Part shown: piece by piece, positions 44,078 to 51,464 of the stretch
How the letters are laid out: each line of letters starts with the position of its first letter
How positions within the stretch are numbered: the first letter of the stretch is position 1
NCBI GenBank assembly: GCA_964561535.1
Contig: CAZLPZ010000008.1
Span: 1 to 51,507 of the forward strand
Origin: CAZLPZ01 sp964561535
GTDB taxonomy: Bacteria > Pseudomonadota > Alphaproteobacteria > Micavibrionales > Micavibrionaceae
Length of the DNA stretch: 51,507 nt
Direction: 5' to 3'
Program-made: the position numbers and the translations under genes
Notes under the pieces: generated by a model
What the model was told of the DNA's origin: nothing
The model's database searches: none
The model's input: only the letters and a program-made list of their open reading frames with translations

Positions 44078-44346
44078 TTCGGTTTTTGGACAATCACACT
44101 ATACCACCCCAGACCGTCATATTCCTGATACCCCAGTGTCTTTGCAAAGGCAACCAAAGTTCCATTAGGTTCAAAGTAATAGCCTTTTTGTTGTCCCTTA
44201 CTATTCAATGGAAATTCTAATAAAAGATTTTGATTATCAGACGCGGCAATTATTCGCAAACTGTGATCTAATAACATGACACGGGTACGTTTCCATTTCT
44301 CTTCCGCCAGTAGATGGCCCACCAGAGCATGCTCAAGATTATCCAT
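44074..44346 (-). pseudogene. Fragment of a chemoreceptor-type sensory domain
   Basis: The frame encodes 90 aa. From about residue 20 on it reads RTRVMLLDHSLRIIAASD and later GYQEYDGLGWYSVIVQKP, which closely resembles the end of extracytoplasmic sensory domains found in methyl-accepting chemotaxis proteins of alphaproteobacteria. No membrane segment or signalling part is present, and the first 19 residues are only the out-of-frame reading of the upstream gene's end. It therefore looks like a remnant left by a deletion that fused it behind the gene at 44268. An independent short protein starting at 44277 cannot be excluded. Confidence 0.45.
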
Positions 44347-44597
44347 TGTCCAAACAGCAAGAGCAGGTTGAGTGATGGATGCCCGGTCATCAGAACCTTA
44401 CCGCCGCCGCTTATGCCGTCCCAAGCGATCATTTTCGTAGGGCGGTCATTGTAATAAGTGATGAAATGATAGCCGGAAAATTCTGCGGTTTGATTAAACT
44501 GAGTTTCGCCGCTTTCATCGTGCCACGTAATATCCCACGGCGGCACCATGATCGCTAGAATCATTAGAACAGGGAAAATCAGGTGCAGTTTTTTCAT
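44268..44597 (-). CDS. Small hypothetical membrane protein
   Basis: The 109-aa product has an N-terminal membrane segment (LIFPVLMILAIMVPP, about residues 5-19), a polar middle part of about 55 residues rich in aromatic residues (WDITWHDESGETQF), and a second membrane segment near the C-terminus (LNLLLLFGQWIILSMLWWAI), followed by a basic end YWRKRNG. The middle part would face the periplasm. I recognise no family. It lies in the accessory region and its 3' end overlaps a sensory-domain fragment by 79 bases. Confidence 0.55.
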   Translation of the reverse strand: MKKLHLIFPVLMILAIMVPPWDITWHDESGETQFNQTAEFSGYHFITYYNDRPTKMIAWDGISGGGKVLMTGHPSLNLLLLFGQWIILSMLWWAIYWRKRNGNVPVSCY

Positions 44598-44728
44598 TAC
44601 GAAACCTTGGTATGCCCTAAAGTTGTGATTCTAAAACAAACTTATCTTTTTTTAGAAGTTTTAGTCTCTTACCAACCATAGCATTTAATAACTATTTTTA
44701 AAACTGACCTGGAGCGGGCGGGCCTTGT

Positions 44729-44838
44729 CGGGGCTTGCGGGGTATAGCGCGCCAGAGAGTTATCACGATCAATCATATCCAAAACGCCCCATAACGGGAC
44801 GTTTTGAATATGGCGGAGCGAGAGGAATCCGAAACGAA
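44729..44838. repeat. tRNA-Ser 3'-flank repeat, copy A (split by a hairpin)
   Basis: The first part, ending AGCGCGCCAGAGAGTTATCAC (44746-44766), and the last part ATGGCGGAGCGAGAGGAATC onward (44810-44838) match the region around the 3' end of the tRNA-Ser gene at 46856-46935. Between them lies a 27-base hairpin (44780-44806). The copy follows the 3' end of the unknown gene 44878-45450. Confidence 0.6.
44780..44806. repeat. Hairpin inside tRNA-flank copy A
   Basis: The arms CAAAACG/CGTTTTG and CCC/GGG pair around an ATAAC loop, with one C-A mismatch. There is no T-run, so a terminator is unlikely. It interrupts the homology between this copy and the tRNA-Ser flank. Confidence 0.5.
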
Positions 44839-44877
44839 CTTGTTCTGAAATGGTTGGCGGGAGATGTCGCAAATATA

Positions 44878-45450
44878 CTATATTTTAGAATCCAAACTCT
44901 CAAGTCCGGGAGCTAGACGGTGAACGATCCGGTGCCATAGAGCAAACGGGGACGTAATTTCTTGTACAACCCGATGTGCGATTCTTGTCGCAACAGACTG
45001 GCGTAAATGATGCCCATGGCCTACAAAGATATGCTTATTTCTGATAGTGAGCGTACAACGTGGAACAGCCCCCAAGACTTCCTGAAACATGATTGTCCTC
45101 ACATGGGATAAATTTTGGAGAGGCAACTTCGTTTCATTAAACGCCAAAACTAAAGCACCGTAATCAATACAACACGGAGTGCTTTTTCCGCCTTTTGCGA
45201 TTTTCTCCAGTCTATCTGAAGGCGCGCTTTCAACGATCTGATATTTTTTTGAAGGAAATAGGTTGGTCGTTTTTAATAGTTCATCAACCAGATGCAATGG
45301 GTTATAAAGTTCCCCTGCTTGTTCCCCCCTAGGACCTTCAAGGGGCCAAGCAATTTCATATCCAAGGCGATCAGCAGCTATTACTAGGCTTACGAACCTA
45401 AAATCGGGTCCCAGTTTAATGATAAGCTTTTCCGTGCCAGGCGAAATCAT
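44878..45450 (-). CDS. Hypothetical protein, accessory region
   Basis: The 190-aa product begins MISPGTEKLIIKLGPDFRFV and looks like a mixed alpha/beta soluble protein with several hydrophobic strands (SLVIAADRLGYEIAWPL, IDYGALVLAF). His and Cys residues cluster in the second half (PCCIDYG, HIFVGHGHHLRQSVATRIAH), which might bind metal. I recognise no family. The ATG has no strong ribosome site. It lies between two copies of the tRNA-Ser flank repeat and is oriented like the beta-lactamase gene, so it is probably a transferred gene. Confidence 0.55.
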   Translation of the reverse strand: MISPGTEKLIIKLGPDFRFVSLVIAADRLGYEIAWPLEGPRGEQAGELYNPLHLVDELLKTTNLFPSKKYQIVESAPSDRLEKIAKGGKSTPCCIDYGALVLAFNETKLPLQNLSHVRTIMFQEVLGAVPRCTLTIRNKHIFVGHGHHLRQSVATRIAHRVVQEITSPFALWHRIVHRLAPGLESLDSKI

Positions 45451-45858
45451 GTTAAACGCTACTTCCAGTTAGAACTTTATGAGTTAACGATAAATAGGCT
45501 ATGTTTAATAATATGTCAAGTATTAAATGCAGATACAGTGGATACTTAAACGTGATTTTCAAGCAACTGAATTCACCTACACCTTGGGATAAAGTTTCAC
45601 TTTTCTAAACTCACGCGGTGCCCGCGTTGATGATGTGGTAACAGCGGTAAGATATAAAAGATAGAAGAAAGTAAAGCTGATGCCGAGGTTTGCGGAGAAT
45701 AAAGCGCCAGAGAGTTGTCATGGTGGTAAATGGCGGAGTGGTAGCGTCCACTAACCCCCAACGTCCTGAAATGAGAGAGTGGTCAAAGATGGTCGTGTCG
45801 GTTATTTCGGATGTTATTTTGCAACAGCCGAAAATGGTCGCCCTCGCGTAAGGAACGT
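45451..45858. other. Intergenic region with tRNA-flank copy B
   Basis: About 410 bases without a supported gene lie between the unknown 190-aa gene and the beta-lactamase. The only structure I can support is the repeat copy at 45684-45742. A short open frame (45779-45970) has no ribosome site and overlaps the end of the beta-lactamase on the other strand. Confidence 0.5.
45684..45742. repeat. tRNA-Ser 3'-flank repeat, copy B
   Basis: The stretch contains TTTGCGGAGAATAAAGCGCC, then AGAGAGTTGTCATGGTGGTA and ends AATGGCGGAGTGG. It matches the flank of tRNA-Ser at 46856-46912 at most positions, including the first bases of the tRNA 3' end (TGGCGGAGT). It stops matching where the T-arm would begin. 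It follows the 3' end of the beta-lactamase gene. Confidence 0.7.
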
Positions 45859-46671
45859 TTATTTTATACTGGAGAGCTCTTTAAGAAATGCTTCCCTGGC
45901 TTTGGGGCCGCCATATTCTTTGGAAGGACGATCTTCCAGAACAAGCTTTGCAAAAATGACTTTCTTCTGATTTTTGATGGCCCATCCGACAAACCAACCT
46001 TGAGGTTTGGATTTGTCGATGTTTCCCTTGTCATCTTTCAGCCACCCGCTGCCTGTCTTGCCGAAGACTTTCCACTCTCCGGCTTGGAATTCCGGCGTGA
46101 TGGCAATGGTGGCCGCGCAGGCAGCCTCAGATACGCCCAGATCGCATTCTAAAAGTTTTTTAATGAAAACGACTTGCTCTTGCGGTGAAATTAATAGGGA
46201 TGACATGAGCCACGATTGTGTTAATCCGTCATTCTTACCGGCATTTCCTGCGACATCCATGTTTCCGTAGTTGAATGTGTTGATATAGTCTTTAAATGTC
46301 TCGGCACCCATTTTTCGTGTGAGCTGTTGTGAGTACCAGACGATCGACTCCTTGAGCCAAACAGTAGGATCGGTCGTCTTTTTTTGAATGTCCATATCGG
46401 ATTGATATTCGTCTTTGTAAGTCAAAGAAGGAGTATGTGCGTCTTTCAATAGACCCGAGTCAAAGCCCATAACGGCCAACGGTAATTTGAAGCTTGATAC
46501 GGGACTACGACGTTGTTCGCAGTCGCCATCCTGTTTGATGATCTCACCTTCAGGATAAGAGACGATCAAGGTGCAGCTTTTAGCGGCGTGCGCATTAAAA
46601 GGAAAAAGTAAGAAGGCACATAAAAATGAAACGCATAAGACAGCTATAAGTAATTTATTCATGGATTTCAT
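45859..46671 (-). CDS. Class D (OXA-type) beta-lactamase
   Basis: The 270-aa protein has a signal peptide (about residues 1-29, ending NAHA) and all class D motifs. These are the active-site SxxK as SSFK (about 58-61 in PVSSFKLPLAVMGFDSGLL), SxV as SIV (about 109-111 in KESIVWYSQQL), YGN (about 135-137 in FNYGNMDVAG), KTG (about 217-219 in FGKTGSGW) and WxxG as WFVG (about 237-240). The KESIVWYSQQLTRKMG stretch is close to the OXA-1 branch. The catalytic lysine and serine are intact, so hydrolysis of penicillins is expected; the spectrum cannot be predicted. It lies between two tRNA-Ser flank repeats, which points to acquisition. Confidence 0.92.
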   Translation of the reverse strand: MKSMNKLLIAVLCVSFLCAFLLFPFNAHAAKSCTLIVSYPEGEIIKQDGDCEQRRSPVSSFKLPLAVMGFDSGLLKDAHTPSLTYKDEYQSDMDIQKKTTDPTVWLKESIVWYSQQLTRKMGAETFKDYINTFNYGNMDVAGNAGKNDGLTQSWLMSSLLISPQEQVVFIKKLLECDLGVSEAACAATIAITPEFQAGEWKVFGKTGSGWLKDDKGNIDKSKPQGWFVGWAIKNQKKVIFAKLVLEDRPSKEYGGPKAREAFLKELSSIK

Positions 46672-46855
46672 TTCGATACCTGGGTTTGAAAAATAGCTTA
46701 ATCACTTCCTCAGAAGTTTTGACTTACAAGTAACTATAGCATTGAAAAATGAGTATTTAAAAGAGATGAAAAGGGAAAAAGCGGTGGAGTTCGTTAAAAT
46801 AAACGAGCTTGATAATCGAAGAGCCATCAATCGCTTTTAAGTGAGTGGAAAACAT

Positions 46856-46912
46856 CGGGCATTGCGTGGTACAGCGCGCCAGAGATTTGTCATGGCGGTA
46901 AATGGCGGAGTC
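46856..46912. repeat. tRNA-Ser 3'-flank repeat, copy C (at the intact tRNA)
   Basis: This is the copy joined to the real tRNA gene. It contains GGCATTGCGTGGTACAGCGC, then GCCAGAGATTTGTCATGGCG and GTAAATGGCGGAGTC, where TGGCGGAGTC is the tRNA CCA end and acceptor stem. Copies A and B are degenerate duplicates of it. Confidence 0.7.
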
Positions 46913-46994
46913 GGAGGGATTCGAACCCTCGATACGGGTTTCCCCGTATAACGGTTTAGCAAACCGTCGCCTTCAGCCTCTCGGCCACGACTCC
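46903..46994 (-). tRNA. tRNA-Ser (anticodon GCU)
   Basis: Read on the minus strand, the acceptor arms GGAGTCG and CGACTCC pair perfectly, the discriminator is G and the CCA is encoded. The anticodon stem-loop ACGGTTTGCTAAACCGT gives GCU (46958-46960), a long variable arm (ATACGGGGAAACCCGTAT) follows as in class II tRNAs, and the T-loop reads GGTTCGAATCC. It reads codons AGC and AGU. The 92-nt length is normal for tRNA-Ser. Its 3' end faces the accessory region. Confidence 0.96.
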
Positions 46995-47085
46995 GTATCT
47001 ATTACAAATGTCATTCTGGCATAGGCTAAGATGCCAACAGTCCGGACGTTTTATCAGGACCAACCACTTCTGGCAACATGGCAAT

Positions 47086-47901
47086 TCATCCAAAACGCTG
47101 TTTTTTATCAACCGCCCCCCAAAATGACCCGGCATAGCGCGCGCGACGGACTTTATTAAAGGTAAAAACGGCAAAAATAAATTTAAAGCCATAAAATATA
47201 GACCAAACAAAAATAGACGGGGATTGGCCATATTTCTTTAAAACATAAAACCGTGACCAAGCCTGATGGTAACGGCGCATAAATTCCCCCAAGACCAATC
47301 GATCCATCGGTGTTTCTCGATCATGATCCCCGGTTGATCGACCCCGATCATGCCGTACAACCGCACCCTCCACATACACCGGCGGCATCTTCATATCCGT
47401 CAAACGCCGGCATAAATCGTCATCTTCATAAAACAGAAAAATATTCTCATCAAATCCACCCAACCGCAAAAATACATCGCGGCGAATTAAAAAACACGCC
47501 CCCGATGCAAAAGGCCCCAATGGCCCAAGACGTGTATCAAAGACACGCCCATCAGGTTCAATAATTTTTGGTGCAAATAACGCCTGACCAGGATCAGATT
47601 CCGCCGCCGCCACCAACGCCGCCACCGCCCCTGGTTCAACAACAACGTCTGGATTAATCACCATGATATACGGCGTCGTCGCTGCCCGCGCGCCTATATT
47701 ATTCGCGCGGCCATAGCCCAGATTTTTTCCGGTTTGAATAAGGGGCCCGCCGTGCAAGGCGGCAACCGCGACAGTATCATCAGTCGAAGCGTTATCAACA
47801 ACAATCGCCGGTACACCTTCCGTTGCCAATGCCGCCAGGCACGCGGGCAATACCCGCGCACTGTTATAGGTGACAATAATGGCCGTTACATCTGCGCGCA
47901 T
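47086..47901 (-). CDS. Family 2 glycosyltransferase
   Basis: The 271-aa protein has the GT-A fold signatures: VTAIIVTYNSARVLPACLAA (about residues 4-23), IVVDNASTDDT (about 32-42), NLGYGRANNIGARAA (about 59-73), and the DxD-type VINPDVVVEPGAVAAL (about 81-96). EDDDLCRRL (about 159-167) is the likely acceptor or catalytic region of this rhamnosyltransferase-like branch. A hydrophobic segment lies near the C-terminus (FVWSIFYGFKFIFAVFTF). The sugar and acceptor are unknown; cell-surface polysaccharide is the likely setting. It starts five bases after the Deg protease stop. Confidence 0.9.
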   Translation of the reverse strand: MRADVTAIIVTYNSARVLPACLAALATEGVPAIVVDNASTDDTVAVAALHGGPLIQTGKNLGYGRANNIGARAATTPYIMVINPDVVVEPGAVAALVAAAESDPGQALFAPKIIEPDGRVFDTRLGPLGPFASGACFLIRRDVFLRLGGFDENIFLFYEDDDLCRRLTDMKMPPVYVEGAVVRHDRGRSTGDHDRETPMDRLVLGEFMRRYHQAWSRFYVLKKYGQSPSIFVWSIFYGFKFIFAVFTFNKVRRARYAGSFWGAVDKKQRFG

Positions 47902-47906
47902 ATATT

Positions 47907-49304
47907 TTACCGGATTACCAAAAACAGGGCCCCGTCGCCCCGACGAATATTCAACAATACGCCCGCTTTATTTTTTGCGGCAGCTTTCGCAAGATCTGAT
48001 GGCGTTTTTACAGGAATACGGTTACAGGATACAACCAAATCTCCAGCCTGCAATCCTGCACGCTCGGCGACCGATCCTGGTTCGACCGATTGCACCACCA
48101 CACCAGGTTGGGGTTTTTGACCATCTTCGTTACTGATGGGGTTTGGAACAAACACAGCCCCCGCAAGTAAGGGATGTTCAACGGCCGATCCTTTTCCTGA
48201 TGCAACAGTATCGCGTTTACCCACGACAACATCAACGACTTTTTTCTTGCCGTCGCGTAATATATCGAGTGTGATGGCTGTACCAATTCGAATTTGTCCG
48301 ACACGATTTCGCAAGTCAGACGCCCCATCGATCGCCATGTTATTAAATGCCGTCACAACATCCCCGTCTTTTAAGCCGGCGGTCTCGGCTGGCGACCCGG
48401 GTTGGACTTGGGCAATCACCGCACCTTGGTTCACCGATAAGCCCAAAGCTTCAGACAGTTCCGGAGTCATATCTTGAATCTGAACCCCCAATTGTCCGCG
48501 TTCGATTTTTCCGTGCGCCACCAGTTGATCCATCGTTCCCTTAACCATATCAATCGGAATGGCAAATCCAATCCCCACATTGCCACCGGTGCGCGACAGG
48601 ATCGCCGTATTGATACCAATCAATTCACCACGCAGGTTAATCAACGCTCCACCCGAATTCCCCGGATTAATCGACGCATCTGTTTGAATAAAATCTTCAT
48701 AATTTTCAATACCCAACCCACTGCGGCCCAAAGCACTGACAATCCCGGATGTCACTGTATTCCCCAATCCAAACGGGTTACCGATGGCAATGACGAAATC
48801 CCCCACTTCGAGTGTATTGGATGTGCCCATCGGCACTGCAACCAAATTATCCGGTTTGATTTTTAAAATCGCAATGTCGGTTTCATCGTCCGTACCGACC
48901 ACCTCGGCCTTGACTTGACGCTTGTCTTTAAACACAACATAAATTTCATCGGCCTTATCGATCACGTGGTTGTTCGTAATAACATATCCTTTTGCAGCAT
49001 CCACAATCACACCAGATCCAGCGCCTTGGACCTCACGGTCGGGCAATTTTCCATCGCGCGGTAATCCAAATTGTTCTCCAAAAAATCGGCGAAACATGGG
49101 GTCTTCAAACATGGGCGGCAATTCAACCTTCACCTTGCTTTTGACCGAGATGTTCACAACGCCCGGCATCACCGTTTTTAAAACGGGGGCAAGTGTCGGC
49201 ACGCCTCCATTGACAGGGGCCGCGAGCTCCGCCACACCCGCATGGGCAACCAGAACCGGGAAGGTGAGAACCGATAGGACAATCAATAATGGGATAGAGC
49301 GCAT
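47907..49304 (-). CDS. Deg/HtrA-type periplasmic serine protease
   Basis: DegP-like proteases degrade or refold damaged envelope proteins. The 465-aa protein has a signal peptide (MRSIPLLIVLSVLTFPVLVA, cleaved after HA), the catalytic His in VITNNHVID (about residues 115-123), Asp in ETDIAILKI (about 144-152), and Ser in NPGNSGGAL (about 220-228). Two PDZ domains follow (about 265-355 and 375-460), the second starting after a linker. DegP, DegQ and MucD types cannot be told apart here. The ATG at 49304 has GAGG eight bases upstream; the open frame before it adds 36 residues without signal character and is not used. Confidence 0.93.
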   Translation of the reverse strand: MRSIPLLIVLSVLTFPVLVAHAGVAELAAPVNGGVPTLAPVLKTVMPGVVNISVKSKVKVELPPMFEDPMFRRFFGEQFGLPRDGKLPDREVQGAGSGVIVDAAKGYVITNNHVIDKADEIYVVFKDKRQVKAEVVGTDDETDIAILKIKPDNLVAVPMGTSNTLEVGDFVIAIGNPFGLGNTVTSGIVSALGRSGLGIENYEDFIQTDASINPGNSGGALINLRGELIGINTAILSRTGGNVGIGFAIPIDMVKGTMDQLVAHGKIERGQLGVQIQDMTPELSEALGLSVNQGAVIAQVQPGSPAETAGLKDGDVVTAFNNMAIDGASDLRNRVGQIRIGTAITLDILRDGKKKVVDVVVGKRDTVASGKGSAVEHPLLAGAVFVPNPISNEDGQKPQPGVVVQSVEPGSVAERAGLQAGDLVVSCNRIPVKTPSDLAKAAAKNKAGVLLNIRRGDGALFLVIR

Positions 49305-49419
49305 TTTAAAAACCTCATCTATACAAAACGTGAAAATTTGGTTTAAAGAAAAAGTGTCCCTTAATATGAAACCAAGTCTTCCAAATGAAAAGACCCATTT
49401 AGTCGCAGGCACCCTCCCC

Positions 49420-50715
49420 TTATTTTTCTAAATCAATAACGGTTCGGTAATTCGGGTTTCCGACAGACGGCGGCAGAGACGATATTTTTTGAACCTTTGT
49501 CTTTTTCTTCAGTTCAAAAACAGCCTGCCCCAGCCCCGGCCCCGTCCCTCGAAGTGAAATTCTGGATACAACATCATTCGCCCCACCCGGACCTTGAGCG
49601 GTATCAACATCGGCCCCATCAATATCCAAGACCAAAATCTTCTCAACAGGATCCAAATCATCGATAACCGTAATCGGTTTGGCGCTGTCAATCACGATCC
49701 GAACTTTGTCGGCGTGCGCCCCTACCCGAATACCGGCCAATTTGACTTGACGCGTGGCCGGCACAACAGGAAGGGGTTTTTGATCCGATATCCCTACTCC
49801 CTGACTGGTAATAAGAGAATTTGGGGGGGGATTTTTANNNNNNNNNNCGGGCACGGACGTGACTGTCTTTAATTGGTTATCAACAGGAGTAGATTTGACA
49901 TCAGGAAGTACAGAACGAGGTTTTATGACCTTAGGAGGCGCAACAGCAGGGAGAAAAGATGGCGAAATAACAGAAGGTGCACCCTCCTCAACAGGGGGTG
50001 TGGGACCAGATAAAATGGGGGTGGGCTTCGCCGTCACGGAGGACATGTTTGTATTCTCAACGGCAGATGATGGTTGTAAGGGGGGGGACATTGTGAGAGG
50101 GACACCTTCACCTATCGGGATCGATGTTGTCGGGTCAAGCGGTGCAATAACATCGGATGTACCCACGGCAGAAGATGAAATATCCCCTCCCTCAATCGTC
50201 AACGTTTGCAATTGACGCACCAACTCTTGAATATCCCCCTCAATCGCGACCAATCGATTAATTGCAGGTAACGTCGAATCAAGCTCACGCCGAATATCCA
50301 CGACGGCATTTTCAAGCCGTGCCATCCGTTCATTTGAATCTTTGAGGGGTGCAGCAAACAACAAATCCGCCTTAATCCCTAAGGATCGTGCAATAGGTAA
50401 TCCACTGGAATTCACCTCTGTCGAAGTTCCCGTCGTTGCACTTCCCTGGCGCGCTTTTAACATGTTTTCAACAACGTCCGGGGGAACCATCGGATCAATC
50501 ACCAAAGATTCGGAATCAGTGCCAGTGTTTTGATTTGAGGCCCCAGGAGACGTCGATTCGGGGGGGACAGACGCCCTGGAATCAGAGCGAAAAGAGCCTC
50601 CTTCGCATCCCGTCAAAACGATGCAAAGCATAAGAAACATGAGAAAAATAACGGATAATCTGTCCCATGGGGGCCAGTATCGCGCCAGATTCCAATTGGC
50701 TATTTTAAAGTACAT
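49420..50715 (-). CDS. AMIN-domain putative lipoprotein (contains assembly gap)
   Basis: The 431-codon frame starts with a hydrophobic segment that ends in a lipobox-like LTGCEGG (about residues 34-40), so the protein is probably anchored in the outer or inner membrane. A long low-complexity middle part rich in Pro, Ser, Thr and Val follows, with a short helical segment near residues 125-165. The C-terminus (about 320-431) is an AMIN domain, with KLAGIRVGAHADKVRIVIDS, EKILVLDIDGADVD and a final NYRTVIDLEK. AMIN domains bind peptidoglycan or target secretins and amidases. Ten N at 49838-49847 interrupt the frame; both sides are in the same frame as printed, but the true length is unknown. It precedes the Deg protease gene. 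Confidence 0.75.
   Translation of the reverse strand: MYFKIANWNLARYWPPWDRLSVIFLMFLMLCIVLTGCEGGSFRSDSRASVPPESTSPGASNQNTGTDSESLVIDPMVPPDVVENMLKARQGSATTGTSTEVNSSGLPIARSLGIKADLLFAAPLKDSNERMARLENAVVDIRRELDSTLPAINRLVAIEGDIQELVRQLQTLTIEGGDISSSAVGTSDVIAPLDPTTSIPIGEGVPLTMSPPLQPSSAVENTNMSSVTAKPTPILSGPTPPVEEGAPSVISPSFLPAVAPPKVIKPRSVLPDVKSTPVDNQLKTVTSVPXXXXKNPPPNSLITSQGVGISDQKPLPVVPATRQVKLAGIRVGAHADKVRIVIDSAKPITVIDDLDPVEKILVLDIDGADVDTAQGPGGANDVVSRISLRGTGPGLGQAVFELKKKTKVQKISSLPPSVGNPNYRTVIDLEK
49838..49847. other. Assembly gap (10 N)
   Basis: Ten undetermined bases follow a G-run and a T-run on the plus strand (TTTGGGGGGGGATTTTTA). The run of G probably caused the break. The gap lies in the low-complexity linker of the AMIN-domain gene. 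Confidence 0.99.
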
Positions 50716-50998
50716 TTAAAAAAAACAAGACAGGGCAGAATCGCCCATTTAAATCATACGTGTGTGCATCAATCCTGGCAACATCACATTGAAGATAAAG
50801 GGAAAAACGGGAGGTATTTTGAAGATATTCACACCGCAATCATAAAGCGACGTACTTCTAAAAAGATGTATTTTTGGAAAGAAAATTTAGAAAAACGATA
50901 GGACGTAAAATCATAAGGCAAACTTGCCAGCAGACTTCTCCCCTTCAAGAGAGAAAAGATTTGGCCCAAATACGCAACAATATTACCGCATTTATTCC
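50716..50998. other. Intergenic region, no gene seen
   Basis: About 280 bases upstream of the AMIN-domain gene hold no supported reading frame. A decayed palindrome of the TCTC...GAGA type lies near 50937-50952. The promoter of the AMIN-Deg-glycosyltransferase run should lie near 50720-50900 but is not obvious. Confidence 0.5.
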
Positions 50999-51028
50999 TT
51001 GACTATATTCCTGAGTTTAGGATATATA
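50999..51028 (+). promoter_or_regulatory. Strong sigma70-like promoter
   Basis: The -35 is TTGACT (50999-51004) and the -10 is TATATA (51023-51028), 18 bases apart, with further TATATC overlap. The predicted start is near 51035, about 60 bases before the base-paired core of the structured RNA. No reading frame with a ribosome site follows, which fits an RNA gene. Confidence 0.6.
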
Positions 51029-51094
51029 TCATACCAATGACGGTGCAGCGTCAGAGACGGTGAGGTTTATGTATAACAGAACATAACTCTCGGC

Positions 51095-51260
51095 CCGCGC
51101 GGTTCAGCCCTTTCAGGGCCTCTCTTCCCTGCCGCCTTCCGTGGTGTTACACGCGGATAGCAGGAAAGATCGGCACCAACAAGATGGCCCCGCGCAGTGG
51201 TTCAATCCGGTCCCGCAGGCTGGCCGCGTGACTTTGGCCAGGGGCGGCATGTGCGCGCGG
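51095..51260 (+). ncRNA. ssrS: Probable 6S RNA
   Basis: The segment folds as a rod: an outer stem CCGCGC (51095-51100) with GCGCGG (51255-51260), a closing stem TGCCGCC (51130-51136) with GGCGGCA (51243-51249), a large internal bubble (51137-51149 opposite 51231-51242), then the stem CACGCGG (51150-51156) with CCGCGTG (51224-51230) and a long irregular apical arm. A closing stem, open central bubble and long arm is the hallmark of 6S RNA, which binds RNA polymerase in stationary phase. The bubble side GTGGTGTTACACGCGG resembles the E. coli 6S GAGATGTTCGCAAGCGG, and GGGGCGGCAT resembles GCGGCGGCAT of its 3' side. The exact ends are not known. Confidence 0.55.
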
Positions 51261-51440
51261 TTTGAAATACCCTTCTGTTGTTGGGGTCTTCTTCCACGCG
51301 CCAAAGTCACTGGTCAGATACGAAAACGGCGCGCCGATTTTTGTTTGAGATGAGAGCACAGAGGAAGAGGAAGAGAAAGAGAGAGAAAATGAGAATAAAG
51401 AACAGAGGTACGCAGGTAAAAAACATAAATATACATAATA

Positions 51441-51464
51441 TAACATGCAAAACATGTTATTTTT
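51441..51464 (+). terminator. AT-rich hairpin with T-run, possible terminator
   Basis: The perfect 7-bp stem TAACATG/CATGTTA has a CAAAA loop and is followed by TTTTT. It lies about 180 bases after the structured RNA. The stem has only four G-C-type contacts in total strand pairs, so strength is uncertain. Between it and the RNA lies a purine-rich tract (about 51348-51410) of GAGA repeats. Confidence 0.45.

Noticed and set aside
44780..44806. Hairpin in repeat copy A as a terminator for the unknown 190-aa gene
   Set aside because: No T-run follows the stem on the minus strand, and the hairpin interrupts the tRNA-flank repeat, so it looks like an insertion in the repeat.
45684..45780. Integron attC-type site after the beta-lactamase
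   Set aside because: The gene-plus-repeat layout suggests cassettes, but I could not find matched GTTRRRY and RYYYAAC core sites with the right spacing. The similarity to the tRNA-Ser 3' end explains the repeat better.
51113..51455. Open frames overlapping the structured RNA at the right end
   Set aside because: Frames on both strands coincide with the base-paired region and the purine-rich tract, which keep frames open by composition. There is no ribosome site.
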